Part shown: positions 1 to 8,916 of the stretch, in pieces
How positions within the stretch are numbered: position 1 is the first letter of the stretch
Layout: each line of letters starts with the position of its first letter
DNA from: Kaistella gelatinilytica
GTDB lineage: Bacteria; Bacteroidota; Bacteroidia; Flavobacteriales; Weeksellaceae
Assembly: GCF_015679325.1 (NCBI RefSeq)
Contig: NZ_JADPVI010000002.1
Location: 610,798-674,797 of the forward strand
Length of the DNA: 64,000 nt
Direction of reading: 5' to 3'
Translations under genes and position numbers: made by a program
Notes under the pieces: model-generated
What the model was told of the DNA's origin: nothing
The model's database searches: none
What the model saw: only the letters and a program-made list of their open reading frames with translations

Positions 1-1618
1 CCACCAAATCATTTGATGAAAGCATTTCATGATCCGAAAGCAATTGATTATAAACGGAAAATGCTTTACTAACTGGGATTCTAAGCTGGGTTTTATTAAT
101 AACTATATAAGAGTTCGGATTATCGAGTCCATCTGTATAATCTTCTTTTTCACTGGCGAAATACTGGGTTGCAAAATCTCCTATTTTTAAAAGATTCGGG
201 TCTCTCATACATTTTACTGCATTACCAGATCTTGTCGGATTTGTTTGATTGTTATAAATCGCATGAAGACCAACCGTTGTATTCGTTCGAAAAGGATCAG
301 AGATCATAGAGAAAAGTCGTGCACCATCATACGCGAAAGTTGCGCTCCAAAGACCGCCATTTGCGGCATTATCTTGAAATGTCACCCCAACAGGAGCAGT
401 AGGTGCAGCAGAATTGGGATAATAAACATAGCCCCCGGAAATTGCCATCTTACCCAGATTTCTCCCGCCACCTTGAGCATTGGTAAAGTCCATTCCTAAA
501 CCTGGATAAACTTTAATACCATCTAAACTCGGATTCACAGAATTTGGGAAAAGTTGTCTGTTCGCCACTACGTTATCATCATTATTCCAGTCATTCTTCC
601 CAAAAAAAGCTAAGTTATTATTTAGGGTCTCTCTACCTTTGTAAGAAGGAACTCGCCACCCGTTCGGGCAGGGATCCAGTTCTGATTTTAATTCATAAGA
701 CCGGCTTTCGTTTTTCAAAGTGGCATTGGAACTGTTTGCATTGCTATTCCCACCTTTTGCATTATCTGACCATAAATCCCAGGCAATATAATTCGGACTT
801 GCTCCTGCAACTTTATATCTGTTGTTAGAAAACCAGTTACCAGTTGCATCGGTGTTAATAATATAAGTAATAGGATTTTTAACTGAATACTGAATATTTT
901 TTTCAATTTCATTAAAAGGTCTTATCTGAACAGGAATTGTGTTCACAGGATCGATCTGTTTATGTTTTAGCACACCTACTTCCCCGGAAATTTCATAAAA
1001 GTTTGAATCTTTATAAACAAGCGGTGGAAAAGGATCTTTCCGTCCCCATTCGTACATCAAACCACCCGATTTCTGCCATTGATCATCCAGAAAACTATTG
1101 GTTGTCGCACCCAGATTTCGATCCATGTATTGAATATTGATAAGATTCAGGTCGATATCTGATTCCATCCCATAATTGTAGAAAACTCCATTTGCAGGAT
1201 TATCGGTCACCCAAATATGCCAGCTCCAGTAAATTGTTCCATCAACTTTGAAAGCAACCACCGCATTTCCCTTTCCTCTTCCTTTATTTATTTCTACTAA
1301 AATTTTCGAATTGGAAGGATCTGATCCGTTTTCAATACTTACATTCTCAACGAGTCCCGGAACATCTTCCCAGTAAATTGACGCAGACTGAACTCCAGCC
1401 GGAATCGGATTTGAAACACCATTCGATTTCAAATATTCATATTTTGACCACATTTCGTAGGCCTTTTTTACGGGGATTTTAATCCCGCCATAATTGTTGG
1501 AATTTGCAAGCCCGATGTCATAGATGTAACTATTGGGCGCTTTGGCTTCAATTGGAGCCTGAGAATAATAAAAATTAGCAAAAAAACATAAAACTAACAG
1601 TTGATACTTAATCATCAT
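1..1618 (-). CDS. FISUMP-domain secreted surface protein (3' end outside window)
   Basis: The gene is open for all 539 codons seen and runs off the left edge, so its C-terminus is missing. It starts MMIKYQ, followed by a hydrophobic signal peptide ending near residue 20. Residues about 165-473 carry the marks of the FISUMP (Fibrobacter succinogenes major paralogous) domain: 'MDRNLGAT' (165-172), 'MYEWGRKDPFP' (188-198), 'CPNGWRVPS' (317-325), 'GLWSAT' (422-427) and 'VKCMRD' (468-473). Residues about 29-62 ('NSYIY', then 'IPVKKAYEMW') resemble residues 502-532 ('NSYIV', then 'IPVSKAFSVY'), so a second copy of the N-terminal module begins as the window ends. Such proteins are exported and probably cell-surface exposed in Bacteroidota. 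The ligand is unknown. ATG at 1618 is chosen because the signal peptide follows at once; a second ATG is at 1615. The family is fairly sure, the function is not. Confidence 0.8.
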   Translation of the reverse strand, partial: MMIKYQLLVLCFFANFYYSQAPIEAKAPNSYIYDIGLANSNNYGGIKIPVKKAYEMWSKYEYLKSNGVSNPIPAGVQSASIYWEDVPGLVENVSIENGSDPSNSKILVEINKGRGKGNAVVAFKVDGTIYWSWHIWVTDNPANGVFYNYGMESDIDLNLINIQYMDRNLGATTNSFLDDQWQKSGGLMYEWGRKDPFPPLVYKDSNFYEISGEVGVLKHKQIDPVNTIPVQIRPFNEIEKNIQYSVKNPITYIINTDATGNWFSNNRYKVAGASPNYIAWDLWSDNAKGGNSNANSSNATLKNESRSYELKSELDPCPNGWRVPSYKGRETLNNNLAFFGKNDWNNDDNVVANRQLFPNSVNPSLDGIKVYPGLGMDFTNAQGGGRNLGKMAISGGYVYYPNSAAPTAPVGVTFQDNAANGGLWSATFAYDGARLFSMISDPFRTNTTVGLHAIYNNQTNPTRSGNAVKCMRDPNLLKIGDFATQYFASEKEDYTDGLDNPNSYIVINKTQLRIPVSKAFSVYNQLLSDHEMLSSNDLV

Positions 1619-1660
1619 TAAAAAAATTATAAATTATTATTATATTTTTTTTAACATCTT

Positions 1661-1720
1661 TTGTGTGTGTGTGCTTTTCTTAAATCAAGTGTGTTTGTGT
1701 GTTTTTTTTTCTTTTGTGTG
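1661..1720 (-). repeat. CA-rich simple repeat in leader of the FISUMP gene
   Basis: Read on the minus strand, this part of the 5' leader is made of CACA tracts separated by A-rich stretches. The tracts lie at about 1661-1673, 1689-1702 and 1714-1720. The central tract ACACACAAACACAC also occurs exactly in the leader of xerD (24011-24037). It lies between the -7 box and the start codon, so it would be transcribed but not translated. Confidence 0.7.
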
Positions 1721-1724
1721 AGGT

Positions 1725-1732
1725 CAAATGTA
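1725..1732 (-). promoter_or_regulatory. Predicted -7 box of the FISUMP gene
   Basis: TACATTTG on the minus strand matches the flavobacterial -7 consensus TAnnTTTG. It would give a leader of about 100 nt containing the CA repeat. I found no clear -33 TTTG at the right spacing. Confidence 0.45.
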
Positions 1733-2000
1733 AAAATATATTTTACATAATAAACCTATTTTTAAAAAAAATTTACTGTTTAAATTAAATTATCTCTTAT
1801 AATATACGCCATTTGTATCGTAAAGTTTAGTAAAACAGTCTTATGCGTTCGAATTACATTTTTAAAAACGATATAAAAAATAAGTATAAAATTTTTCTGT
1901 TTAATTAATGACGTTCAAAAACCTACTTTTTAGGTCTAAACTGATCACAAAAAACACCGTTTTAGATGGTTGGAAACCTGAAAAAATTCTTCAAATCAAT
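1733..2000. other. AT-rich intergenic region, nothing recognised
   Basis: This lies between the topA terminator and the predicted FISUMP promoter. I see no RNA gene or protected reading frame. One 44-codon plus-strand frame runs through the topA terminator and was rejected. Upstream control sequence for the FISUMP gene may lie here, but I recognise no motif. Confidence 0.5.
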
Positions 2001-2040
2001 TTTAAAAAAAAATCTTCAAATGACAAAGCATTTGAAGATT
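2001..2040 (-). terminator. Rho-independent terminator of topA
   Basis: A perfect 12-bp stem, AATCTTCAAATG and CATTTGAAGATT with a 6-nt loop, lies just past the topA stop. On the minus strand it is followed by a run of seven T. Confidence 0.85.
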
Positions 2041-2068
2041 GAAAATTTTACTGGTAATTATTACTTTC

Positions 2069-4642
2069 TTATTTCTTTTTAGCAACCGCTTTTTTTACCG
2101 GTGCTTTCTTTATCGGTGCTTTTTTAGCAGCAGGTTTCTTAGCCGCGGCTTTTTTAGGTTTCTCTTTGAAGGCATTTTTATCCTGTGCGGTGATCCATTT
2201 TTTTACCTCATCCAGAGAAACATCAGCCAATTCTTCAGGCGTATATTTTTCCTCTTTCGGATTTTTTGGTATTTTAAAAATATTTTTACCATGTTTTACG
2301 ATCGGGCCCCATCTTGCGTTTTCAATAGAAATTTTTTCACTTTCCCAATGTTGGATATAGCGATTGGCTTCTTTTTCTAGCTTAGCTTCGATCAATTCAT
2401 TAATGTCGTTTTGAGAAAGATTTTCAAAATCATATCTTTTTGGAACGTTGATAAAGATCGACTGATATTTGATAAAAGGACCAAATCTTCCCGTGCCTTT
2501 AGTTACCGGTTCGCCTTTATAACTGGCAATGGGCGCATCAGCAACTTTCTTTTCCTGAATGATTTCCTCAGCTCTCTCCTGAGTAATAGAAAGCGGATCT
2601 TCACCTCTCGGAATACTGATGAAAGTTTCTCCCCATTTTACATAAGGCCCAAATCGACCAACTCCGATCGTCACCGTCTGATCTTCAAAATTCTTCAGGT
2701 CAAAAGGAATTTTAAACAATTCCAGAGCTTCTTCTAAAGTGATCGTTGCAATATTTTGGGAAGCCATTAAACTGGCGAAGATTGGTTTTTCTTCATCATC
2801 CTGTTCTCCGATCTGAACCATTGGTCCAAATCTTCCGATTCTTACCAATATATTTTTGCCACTTTTCGGATCAACTCCTAAAATTCTTTCTCCATTTGCA
2901 CGGTCCGCATTCTCTTCTACATCAGCAATCCTTGGGTGGAAATCTTTATAAAAGCCTTGCAAAACTTCTTTCCATTTTTCTTCCCCGTTTGCGATGTGGT
3001 CAAAATCCTGCTCTACTTTTGCTGTAAATCCGTAATCCAGGATTTCGGCGAAATTTTGCGTTAAGAAATCATTCACAACTTCACCAATATCGGTCGGAAC
3101 AAATTTATTTTTATCGCCACCGAATTTATCAATGAGAATTTCTTTCTTGATTTCACTTTTCCCAAGCGTCATCTTCATGATCTCTCTTTCCTGCGGAATA
3201 ATTTCTTTCTTATCAACATACTCGCGATTCTGAATCGTCTGAATTGTTGGCGCATAAGTCGAAGGCCTTCCAATACCAAGTTCTTCCAGTTTTTTCACCA
3301 AACCAGCTTCGGTATATCTCGCAGATGGCCGCGTAAATTTCTGGGTCGCTTCTATTTTTTTGTAGTCTAAATTCTCTCCAACAGAAACTTTCGGCAATAA
3401 TTTTTCGTCGTTTTCTTCATCATCATCTTCTGCTTTTACGATTCCGTAAACTTTTAAGAAACCATCAAAAACGATCACTTCACCCTGCGCTTCAAAATGC
3501 TGCGGAAGTTTCGCATTACCGATCTCTATAACTGTTTTCTCAATTTTAGCATTCGTCATTTGAGAAGCTAAAGTTCTTTTATAAATTAACTGATATAATT
3601 TGTTCAATTGCGCATCACCAATACTTTTCACAGAAAAATCTGTGGGTCTGATCGCTTCGTGAGCTTCCTGTGCAGATGCAGATTTCGTCGTATAATTCCT
3701 AGGGTTTGAATAGTTTTCTCCAAATTCAGAAATGATCTGCGCTTTTGCACCATTAATGGCATCTTGCGAAAGATTCACGGAATCGGTTCTCATGTAAGTG
3801 ATAAAACCTTCTTCGTACAAACGTTGCGCAACTCTCATCGTTCCGGTCACGCCGTAACCTAATCTGTTACTCGCTTCCTGCTGTAAAGTGGAAGTTGTAA
3901 AAGGTGCAGAAGCAGTTCGCGTTCCAGGTTTTGTTTCTACGTTCAAAACTTTGAAGTCGGTATTTTTAGAAAGTTTCAAAAATTCCTCAGCTTCGGCTTC
4001 TTTTACAAAATCTTTTTTAAGTTTTGCTGCAATTTCCTGATTAGCATTGTTTAAGAAAATACCTTCCACTTTATAAGAAGATTTCGGTTGAAAACCACGG
4101 ATTTCCAATTCTCTTTCAACGACCAACCGAACTGCAACAGATTGAACTCTCCCTGCAGAAAGACCGGTTTTTACTTTTTTCCACAGAACGGGCGACATTT
4201 CAAAACCTACAATTCTATCCAGAATTCTTCTCGCCTGCTGCGCGTTTACTAGATTTTGATCAATTTTTCTCGGGTTGTCAATTGCTTTTAAAATGGCAGT
4301 TTTGGTGATCTCGTGAAAAACAATCCGTTTGGTATTCTCATCGGTCAATTTTAATTCCTGGGATAAATGCCAGGCGATTGCTTCACCTTCGCGATCCTCA
4401 TCCGAAGCCAGCCAGATCATATCTGCTTTTTTTACGGCAGCTTTCAGATCGGCTACCAATTTCTTTTTATCGGCAGAAACTTCATAATCGGGAGTGAACG
4501 TTTCCAAATCGATTCCCATTCCTTTTTTGGGCAAATCACGGATATGTCCGAAACTAGATTTCACTTCAAAATCCTTTCCCAAATACTTCTGAATAGTTTT
4601 TGCTTTTGCAGGCGATTCTACGATCACTAAATTTTTTGACAT
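2069..4642 (-). CDS. topA: DNA topoisomerase I
   Basis: Type IA topoisomerase that relaxes negative supercoils through a 5'-phosphotyrosine intermediate. The N-terminal TOPRIM domain starts 'NLVIVESPAKAKTI' (4-17) and carries the acidic metal-binding motif 'SDEDREGE' (80-87). The active-site tyrosine is Y283 in 'FITYMRTDS'. 'GLSAGRVQSVA' (160-170) and 'IGRPSTYAPTIQTI' are also typical. After the catalytic core come several C-terminal repeats of the form 'GRFGPMVQIG', 'GRFGPYVKWG' and 'GRFGPFIKY', which replace the cysteine zinc fingers of the E. coli enzyme. A final Lys/Ala/Pro tail of about 30 residues (KKA-type repeats) probably contacts DNA without sequence specificity. The length of 857 residues is usual for Bacteroidota. 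A -7 box lies 14 nt before the ATG and a strong terminator follows the stop, so it is probably a single-gene unit. Confidence 0.97.
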   Translation of the reverse strand: MSKNLVIVESPAKAKTIQKYLGKDFEVKSSFGHIRDLPKKGMGIDLETFTPDYEVSADKKKLVADLKAAVKKADMIWLASDEDREGEAIAWHLSQELKLTDENTKRIVFHEITKTAILKAIDNPRKIDQNLVNAQQARRILDRIVGFEMSPVLWKKVKTGLSAGRVQSVAVRLVVERELEIRGFQPKSSYKVEGIFLNNANQEIAAKLKKDFVKEAEAEEFLKLSKNTDFKVLNVETKPGTRTASAPFTTSTLQQEASNRLGYGVTGTMRVAQRLYEEGFITYMRTDSVNLSQDAINGAKAQIISEFGENYSNPRNYTTKSASAQEAHEAIRPTDFSVKSIGDAQLNKLYQLIYKRTLASQMTNAKIEKTVIEIGNAKLPQHFEAQGEVIVFDGFLKVYGIVKAEDDDEENDEKLLPKVSVGENLDYKKIEATQKFTRPSARYTEAGLVKKLEELGIGRPSTYAPTIQTIQNREYVDKKEIIPQEREIMKMTLGKSEIKKEILIDKFGGDKNKFVPTDIGEVVNDFLTQNFAEILDYGFTAKVEQDFDHIANGEEKWKEVLQGFYKDFHPRIADVEENADRANGERILGVDPKSGKNILVRIGRFGPMVQIGEQDDEEKPIFASLMASQNIATITLEEALELFKIPFDLKNFEDQTVTIGVGRFGPYVKWGETFISIPRGEDPLSITQERAEEIIQEKKVADAPIASYKGEPVTKGTGRFGPFIKYQSIFINVPKRYDFENLSQNDINELIEAKLEKEANRYIQHWESEKISIENARWGPIVKHGKNIFKIPKNPKEEKYTPEELADVSLDEVKKWITAQDKNAFKEKPKKAAAKKPAAKKAPIKKAPVKKAVAKKK

Positions 4643-4656
4643 CCTCGAAATTTTTG

Positions 4657-4664
4657 CAAAAGTA
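4657..4664 (-). promoter_or_regulatory. Predicted -7 box of topA
   Basis: TACTTTTG on the minus strand fits TAnnTTTG and ends 14 nt before the topA ATG, giving a very short leader. Confidence 0.55.
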
Positions 4665-4741
4665 GAAGTTTTTTTTTAATAGTAGCTTTTTTCTGAATTT
4701 TACACCTTAATATGTTACTGCTTTTAAAATCTGAAAACTCT

Positions 4742-4749
4742 TATCTTTG
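4742..4749 (+). promoter_or_regulatory. Predicted -7 box of the DUF2062 gene
   Basis: TATCTTTG fits TAnnTTTG. It overlaps the upstream TTG at 4747, which argues that translation starts further down, at TTG 4768. Confidence 0.5.
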
Positions 4750-4767
4750 ACAAAAAGAAGCATCTTC

Positions 4768-5253
4768 TTGAAAAATTTTATCAAAAATACCATCCAAAGC
4801 CAGAAAGTATTCTACCGCTATTTTCGCAAAAAGGGTTTCAAAAGATTCCTGAAGGAAAATATTTTGGAAAGTGACGGAAGCAATGAGGTAAAAGCAAAAT
4901 CTGTCGCACTTGGAGTATTTATTGGATTAACACCACTTTGGGGATTTCATATGGTTATTGTGCTGTTTTTAGCCTCCTTTTTTAAACTCAACAAAGTTTT
5001 GTCTTATATGAGTACTCATGTGAGTTTCCCACTTTTTATTCCGTTCATTATTTTTCTTTCAATGATCGTTGGAGCACCATTTGTAGGGGAAACCAACAGT
5101 TTTGAATATAAAAATATAGATTTTGAATTTGCAAAATCTCATCTTTTACAATACGTGGTCGGAAGTTTTATTCTGGCAATTGTTTCCAGTTTGATCCTGG
5201 GGTTTTCTACCTATTTTATTCTGCAAACATTTAAACGGAATCGCGAAGAATAA
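4768..5253 (+). CDS. DUF2062 family inner-membrane protein
   Basis: A small basic N-terminal segment (many Lys/Arg, residues about 1-35) is followed by two to three membrane segments. The middle part 'GVFIGLTPLWGFHMV' and a later 'HVSFPLFIPF' match the DUF2062 family, which is widespread, small and of unknown biochemical role. In other Bacteroidota the same domain is often attached to glycosyltransferases. No glycosyltransferase part is present here. I use TTG 4768 because the only other in-frame upstream candidate (TTG 4747) lies inside the -7 box. No ATG exists near the start. The gene is divergent from topA and stands alone before ileS. Confidence 0.75.
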   Translation: MKNFIKNTIQSQKVFYRYFRKKGFKRFLKENILESDGSNEVKAKSVALGVFIGLTPLWGFHMVIVLFLASFFKLNKVLSYMSTHVSFPLFIPFIIFLSMIVGAPFVGETNSFEYKNIDFEFAKSHLLQYVVGSFILAIVSSLILGFSTYFILQTFKRNREE

Positions 5254-5290
5254 CCTTCATTTCAATTCAAAAAATTTCCCGAAAATTCCT

Positions 5291-5298
5291 TATATTCG
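5291..5298 (+). promoter_or_regulatory. Possible -7 box of ileS
   Basis: TATATTCG differs from TAnnTTTG at one position. The short leader between it and the ATG can form a small CAGG/CCTG hairpin. Confidence 0.35.
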
Positions 5299-5342
5299 CA
5301 AACTTAAATTAATCAGGATAAAACCTGTTAAACTGATTGAAA

Positions 5343-8300
5343 ATGAAGAAGTTTACCGAATATAAAAATCTAGACTTAGCGGCGGTTGCCGAAAATATCA
5401 CGCAGTTTTGGAATCAAAACGAAACTTTTAAAAAATCTGTAGAAATTCGCGACGGACAACCGGAATATGTATTCTATGAAGGGCCACCTTCTGCGAACGG
5501 AATGCCCGGAATTCACCACGTTATGGCGAGAGCTCTGAAAGATATTTTTTGCCGCTACCAAACGCAGCAAGGAAAACAAGTTTTCAGAAAAGCCGGTTGG
5601 GACACACACGGTTTACCAATAGAATTGGGTGTTGAGAAAGAATTAGGAATTACAAAAGAAGATATCGGTAAGAAAATTTCTGTTGAAGAATATAACCAAG
5701 CTTGTCGAAATGCAGTGATGCGTTACACTGATGTCTGGAATGACCTGACCGAAAAAATTGGTTATTGGGTTGATCTGGAAGATCCTTATATCACCTACGA
5801 ACCGAAATATATGGAAACGGTTTGGTGGCTTTTGAAGCAATTATACACCAAAGATCTGTTATATAAAGGGTATACAATCCAACCATATTCACCTGCAGCG
5901 GGAACTGGTTTGTCTTCTCACGAACTCAATCAGCCGGGAACTTATCGCGATGTTTCTGATACAACCGTTGTTGCACAGTTTAAATTGAAAAAAGCTCCTG
6001 AAAATGTGAGCGAAACCTGGAAAAAACTATCAGCAATTGCTTACGGTGATTCGAAGATCGATACTTCTGAAATCGCAGGTGCAACTTGCGGCGGCGCATT
6101 GCATTGGGAAGAATTTGACACCAAGCAATCTCAAGCTGATATTTATTTTCTTGCCTGGACAACAACTCCGTGGACATTACCCTCAAATACAGCTTTAGCA
6201 GTTGGACGCGATATCGAATATGTTTTGGTGAAAACTTTTAACCAATATACGTTCGAACCGATCAATGTTATTTTGGCTAAAGTTCTTTTAGAGAAAAATT
6301 TTGGTAAAAAATATTTTGCTGGAACTGAAGAAGATTTTGGAAATTATAAAGCCGACGAAAAAAATATTCCATATCAAATTTTACATGAATTTACAGGATT
6401 TGATTTAGCAGGCACTGAATACGAACAATTAATTCCTTGGTTTTTGCCCGCTGAAAATGCAGACAAAGCTTTGCGTGTGATTATCGGAGATTTCGTTACT
6501 ACAGAAGACGGAACAGGAATCGTACACATCGCGCCGACTTTTGGTGCAGACGATGCGCGTGTCGGAAAAGAAAACGGGATTCCGCCCATGTTGATCAAAG
6601 ATGAGAACGACAATCTCGTTCCGTTGGTTGATCTGCAGGGAAAATTCTTAAAAGGAGAAAATGTACCGGAACTTTTTGCCGGAAAATATATCAAAAACGA
6701 ATATTACGAAACCGGAACTGCACCCGAAAAATCCTGGGATGTCGATTTGGCGATTCTATTAAAAACAGAAAACAAAGCCTTTAAAGTAGAAAAATACGTC
6801 CACAGTTATCCGCATTGCTGGAGAACCGATAAACCGGTTTTGTATTATCCTTTAGATTCCTGGTTTGTAAAAATGACGGCGGTAAAAGACCGTTTGGTCG
6901 AACTTAATGAAACAATCAACTGGAAACCCAAATCTACGGGTGAAGGACGATTTGCAAACTGGCTCGTAAATGTAAATGACTGGAATCTTTCCCGCTCCAG
7001 ATATTGGGGAATTCCTTTGCCAATTTGGCGTACGGAAGATTTAAAAGAGGAAATCATCATTGGTTCAGTAGAAGAATTGATGAACGAAATTCAGAAATCG
7101 ATGGAGGCAGGTTTTATGACCGAAAATCCGTTTGCTGATTTTGAATCCGGAAATATGTCGAAAGAAAATTATGCGAAGATCGATCTGCATAAAAATATTG
7201 TGGATGAAATTATATTAGTTTCACCTTCCGGAAAACCGATGAACAGAGAATCAGATTTGATCGATGTTTGGTTTGATTCAGGTTCGATGCCTTATGCACA
7301 ACTCCATTATCCTTTTGAAAACAAGGAAATGATCGACGAAAGAAAAGCGTTCCCGGCAGATTTTATTGCGGAAGGTGTTGATCAAACTCGTGGTTGGTTT
7401 TATACGCTTCATGCGATCGGAACAGCAGTTTTCGATTCTGTAGCTTATAAAAATGTAATGTCGAACGGTTTAGTTCTGGATAAAAACGGCCAAAAAATGT
7501 CGAAACGTTTAGGAAACGCGGTTGATCCTTTCACGACTTTAGATAAATATGGTCCCGATGCGACGCGTTGGTACATGATCTCTAATGCGAATCCGTGGGA
7601 AAATCTGAAATTTGATTTAGAAGGAATTGATGAAGTTCGTCGAAAATTCTTCGGAACTTTATACAATACGTATTCGTTTTTTGTTTTGTACGCAAATGTT
7701 GACGGCTTTACTTATTCAGAAAAAGATATCGAAAACCGTCCGGAAATTGACCGTTGGGTTTTATCTGAACTGAATTTATTGGTTAAAGAAGTTACCGAAT
7801 TTTATAATGATTACGAACCAACGAAAGTTGCAAGAGCCATTAATAATTTCGTCAATGACAACTTAAGCAACTGGTATGTAAGACTTTGCAGAAGAAGATT
7901 CTGGAAAGGCGATTATTCAGATGATAAAATCTCTGCTTATCAAACTTTATACACTTGTCTTGAAACCATTGCAAAAATTGCCGCACCGATTGCGCCATTC
8001 TTTATGGATCAATTGTATCAGGATCTGAATAAAAGCACAGGAAAGAACACCGCAGAATCTATTCACTTAACCGATTTCCCGAAAGCAGACGAAAGTTTGA
8101 TCGATCAGGATCTGGTAGAAAAAACCCATTTGGCACAACAGATTACGTCGATGGTATTTTCATTAAGAAAAAAAGAAAACATCCGTGTTCGTCAACCTTT
8201 GCAAAAAGTGATGATTCCGGTTATGGATTCAAAAACTCAAAATCAAATATTAGCAGTTTCTGACTTGATCAAGCAGGAAGTTAATGTGAAAGAACTTCAG

Positions 8301-8858
8301 TTGATCAATGCTGACGAAGCTTCTCACCTTATCGTAAAACAGATCAAACCGAATTTCAAAACTTTGGGAGCTCGACTTGGAAAAGACATGAAACTGGTTG
8401 CAGGAGAAATCACGAATTTTACAGCGGAACAAATCTCCACTTTGGAAAAAGAAGGAAAAATGCAACTTCAGGGTCATGAAATATCTTTAGAAGATGTAGA
8501 GATTTTCACAAAAGATATTCCAGGCTGGACAGTGGCGAACGAAGGAAAAATGACGGTGGCACTCGATTTGACATTGACCGACGAATTAAAAGCAGAAGGA
8601 ATTGCGAGAGAATTTATCAATAGAATTCAGAATTTAAGAAAGGAGAAAGATTTTGAGCTAACTGACAGAATTTCAATTCAATTGGAAGAAAATTCAGCCT
8701 TCGAAAAAGAAATTCTGAACAACAGTACATATATTTCAGAAGAAGTATTGTCGAATCAAATAGAAATTGTAATTTCACTTTCGAATTTTGAGGAAATCGA
8801 AATCGAAGAGAAAAAATTTAAAGTATACATTAATAAATTAGCAACATCTGGAAATTAG
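5343..8858 (+). CDS. ileS: Isoleucyl-tRNA synthetase (type 2-like)
   Basis: Class I synthetase that charges tRNA-Ile and edits mischarged valine. The catalytic fold begins 'EGPPSANGMP' (46-55) and is followed by the ATP-binding signature. Here the signature reads G-I-H-H (56-59), where most enzymes have H-I-G-H. The codons are GGA ATT CAC CAC at 5508-5519. The second signature KMSKR is at 718-722. The CP1 editing domain (threonine-rich 'TWTTTPWTLPSNTAL') and the C-terminal anticodon-binding region are present. With 1171 residues it is much longer than the E. coli enzyme (about 938) and fits the eukaryote-like IleRS2 class, which is less sensitive to mupirocin. There are no obvious C-terminal zinc-finger cysteines. 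ATG 5343 is preferred over TTG 5337. The next gene encodes a DksA-like protein and lspA follows, an order common in this phylum. Confidence 0.96.
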   Translation: MKKFTEYKNLDLAAVAENITQFWNQNETFKKSVEIRDGQPEYVFYEGPPSANGMPGIHHVMARALKDIFCRYQTQQGKQVFRKAGWDTHGLPIELGVEKELGITKEDIGKKISVEEYNQACRNAVMRYTDVWNDLTEKIGYWVDLEDPYITYEPKYMETVWWLLKQLYTKDLLYKGYTIQPYSPAAGTGLSSHELNQPGTYRDVSDTTVVAQFKLKKAPENVSETWKKLSAIAYGDSKIDTSEIAGATCGGALHWEEFDTKQSQADIYFLAWTTTPWTLPSNTALAVGRDIEYVLVKTFNQYTFEPINVILAKVLLEKNFGKKYFAGTEEDFGNYKADEKNIPYQILHEFTGFDLAGTEYEQLIPWFLPAENADKALRVIIGDFVTTEDGTGIVHIAPTFGADDARVGKENGIPPMLIKDENDNLVPLVDLQGKFLKGENVPELFAGKYIKNEYYETGTAPEKSWDVDLAILLKTENKAFKVEKYVHSYPHCWRTDKPVLYYPLDSWFVKMTAVKDRLVELNETINWKPKSTGEGRFANWLVNVNDWNLSRSRYWGIPLPIWRTEDLKEEIIIGSVEELMNEIQKSMEAGFMTENPFADFESGNMSKENYAKIDLHKNIVDEIILVSPSGKPMNRESDLIDVWFDSGSMPYAQLHYPFENKEMIDERKAFPADFIAEGVDQTRGWFYTLHAIGTAVFDSVAYKNVMSNGLVLDKNGQKMSKRLGNAVDPFTTLDKYGPDATRWYMISNANPWENLKFDLEGIDEVRRKFFGTLYNTYSFFVLYANVDGFTYSEKDIENRPEIDRWVLSELNLLVKEVTEFYNDYEPTKVARAINNFVNDNLSNWYVRLCRRRFWKGDYSDDKISAYQTLYTCLETIAKIAAPIAPFFMDQLYQDLNKSTGKNTAESIHLTDFPKADESLIDQDLVEKTHLAQQITSMVFSLRKKENIRVRQPLQKVMIPVMDSKTQNQILAVSDLIKQEVNVKELQLINADEASHLIVKQIKPNFKTLGARLGKDMKLVAGEITNFTAEQISTLEKEGKMQLQGHEISLEDVEIFTKDIPGWTVANEGKMTVALDLTLTDELKAEGIAREFINRIQNLRKEKDFELTDRISIQLEENSAFEKEILNNSTYISEEVLSNQIEIVISLSNFEEIEIEEKKFKVYINKLATSGN

Positions 8859-8916
8859 ACCTATTCATAATTTCTTTTTAACAGATTATAACTAATTACT
8901 AAAAAAATAAAAAACT

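Noticed and set aside
1661-1720. CRISPR-like repeat
   Set aside because: The repeats are irregular dinucleotide tracts without spacers of constant length, and no cas genes are near.
1908-2042. A 44-codon plus-strand frame
   Set aside because: It runs through the topA terminator hairpin and ends right after it, has no promoter, and its product resembles nothing. Chance frame.
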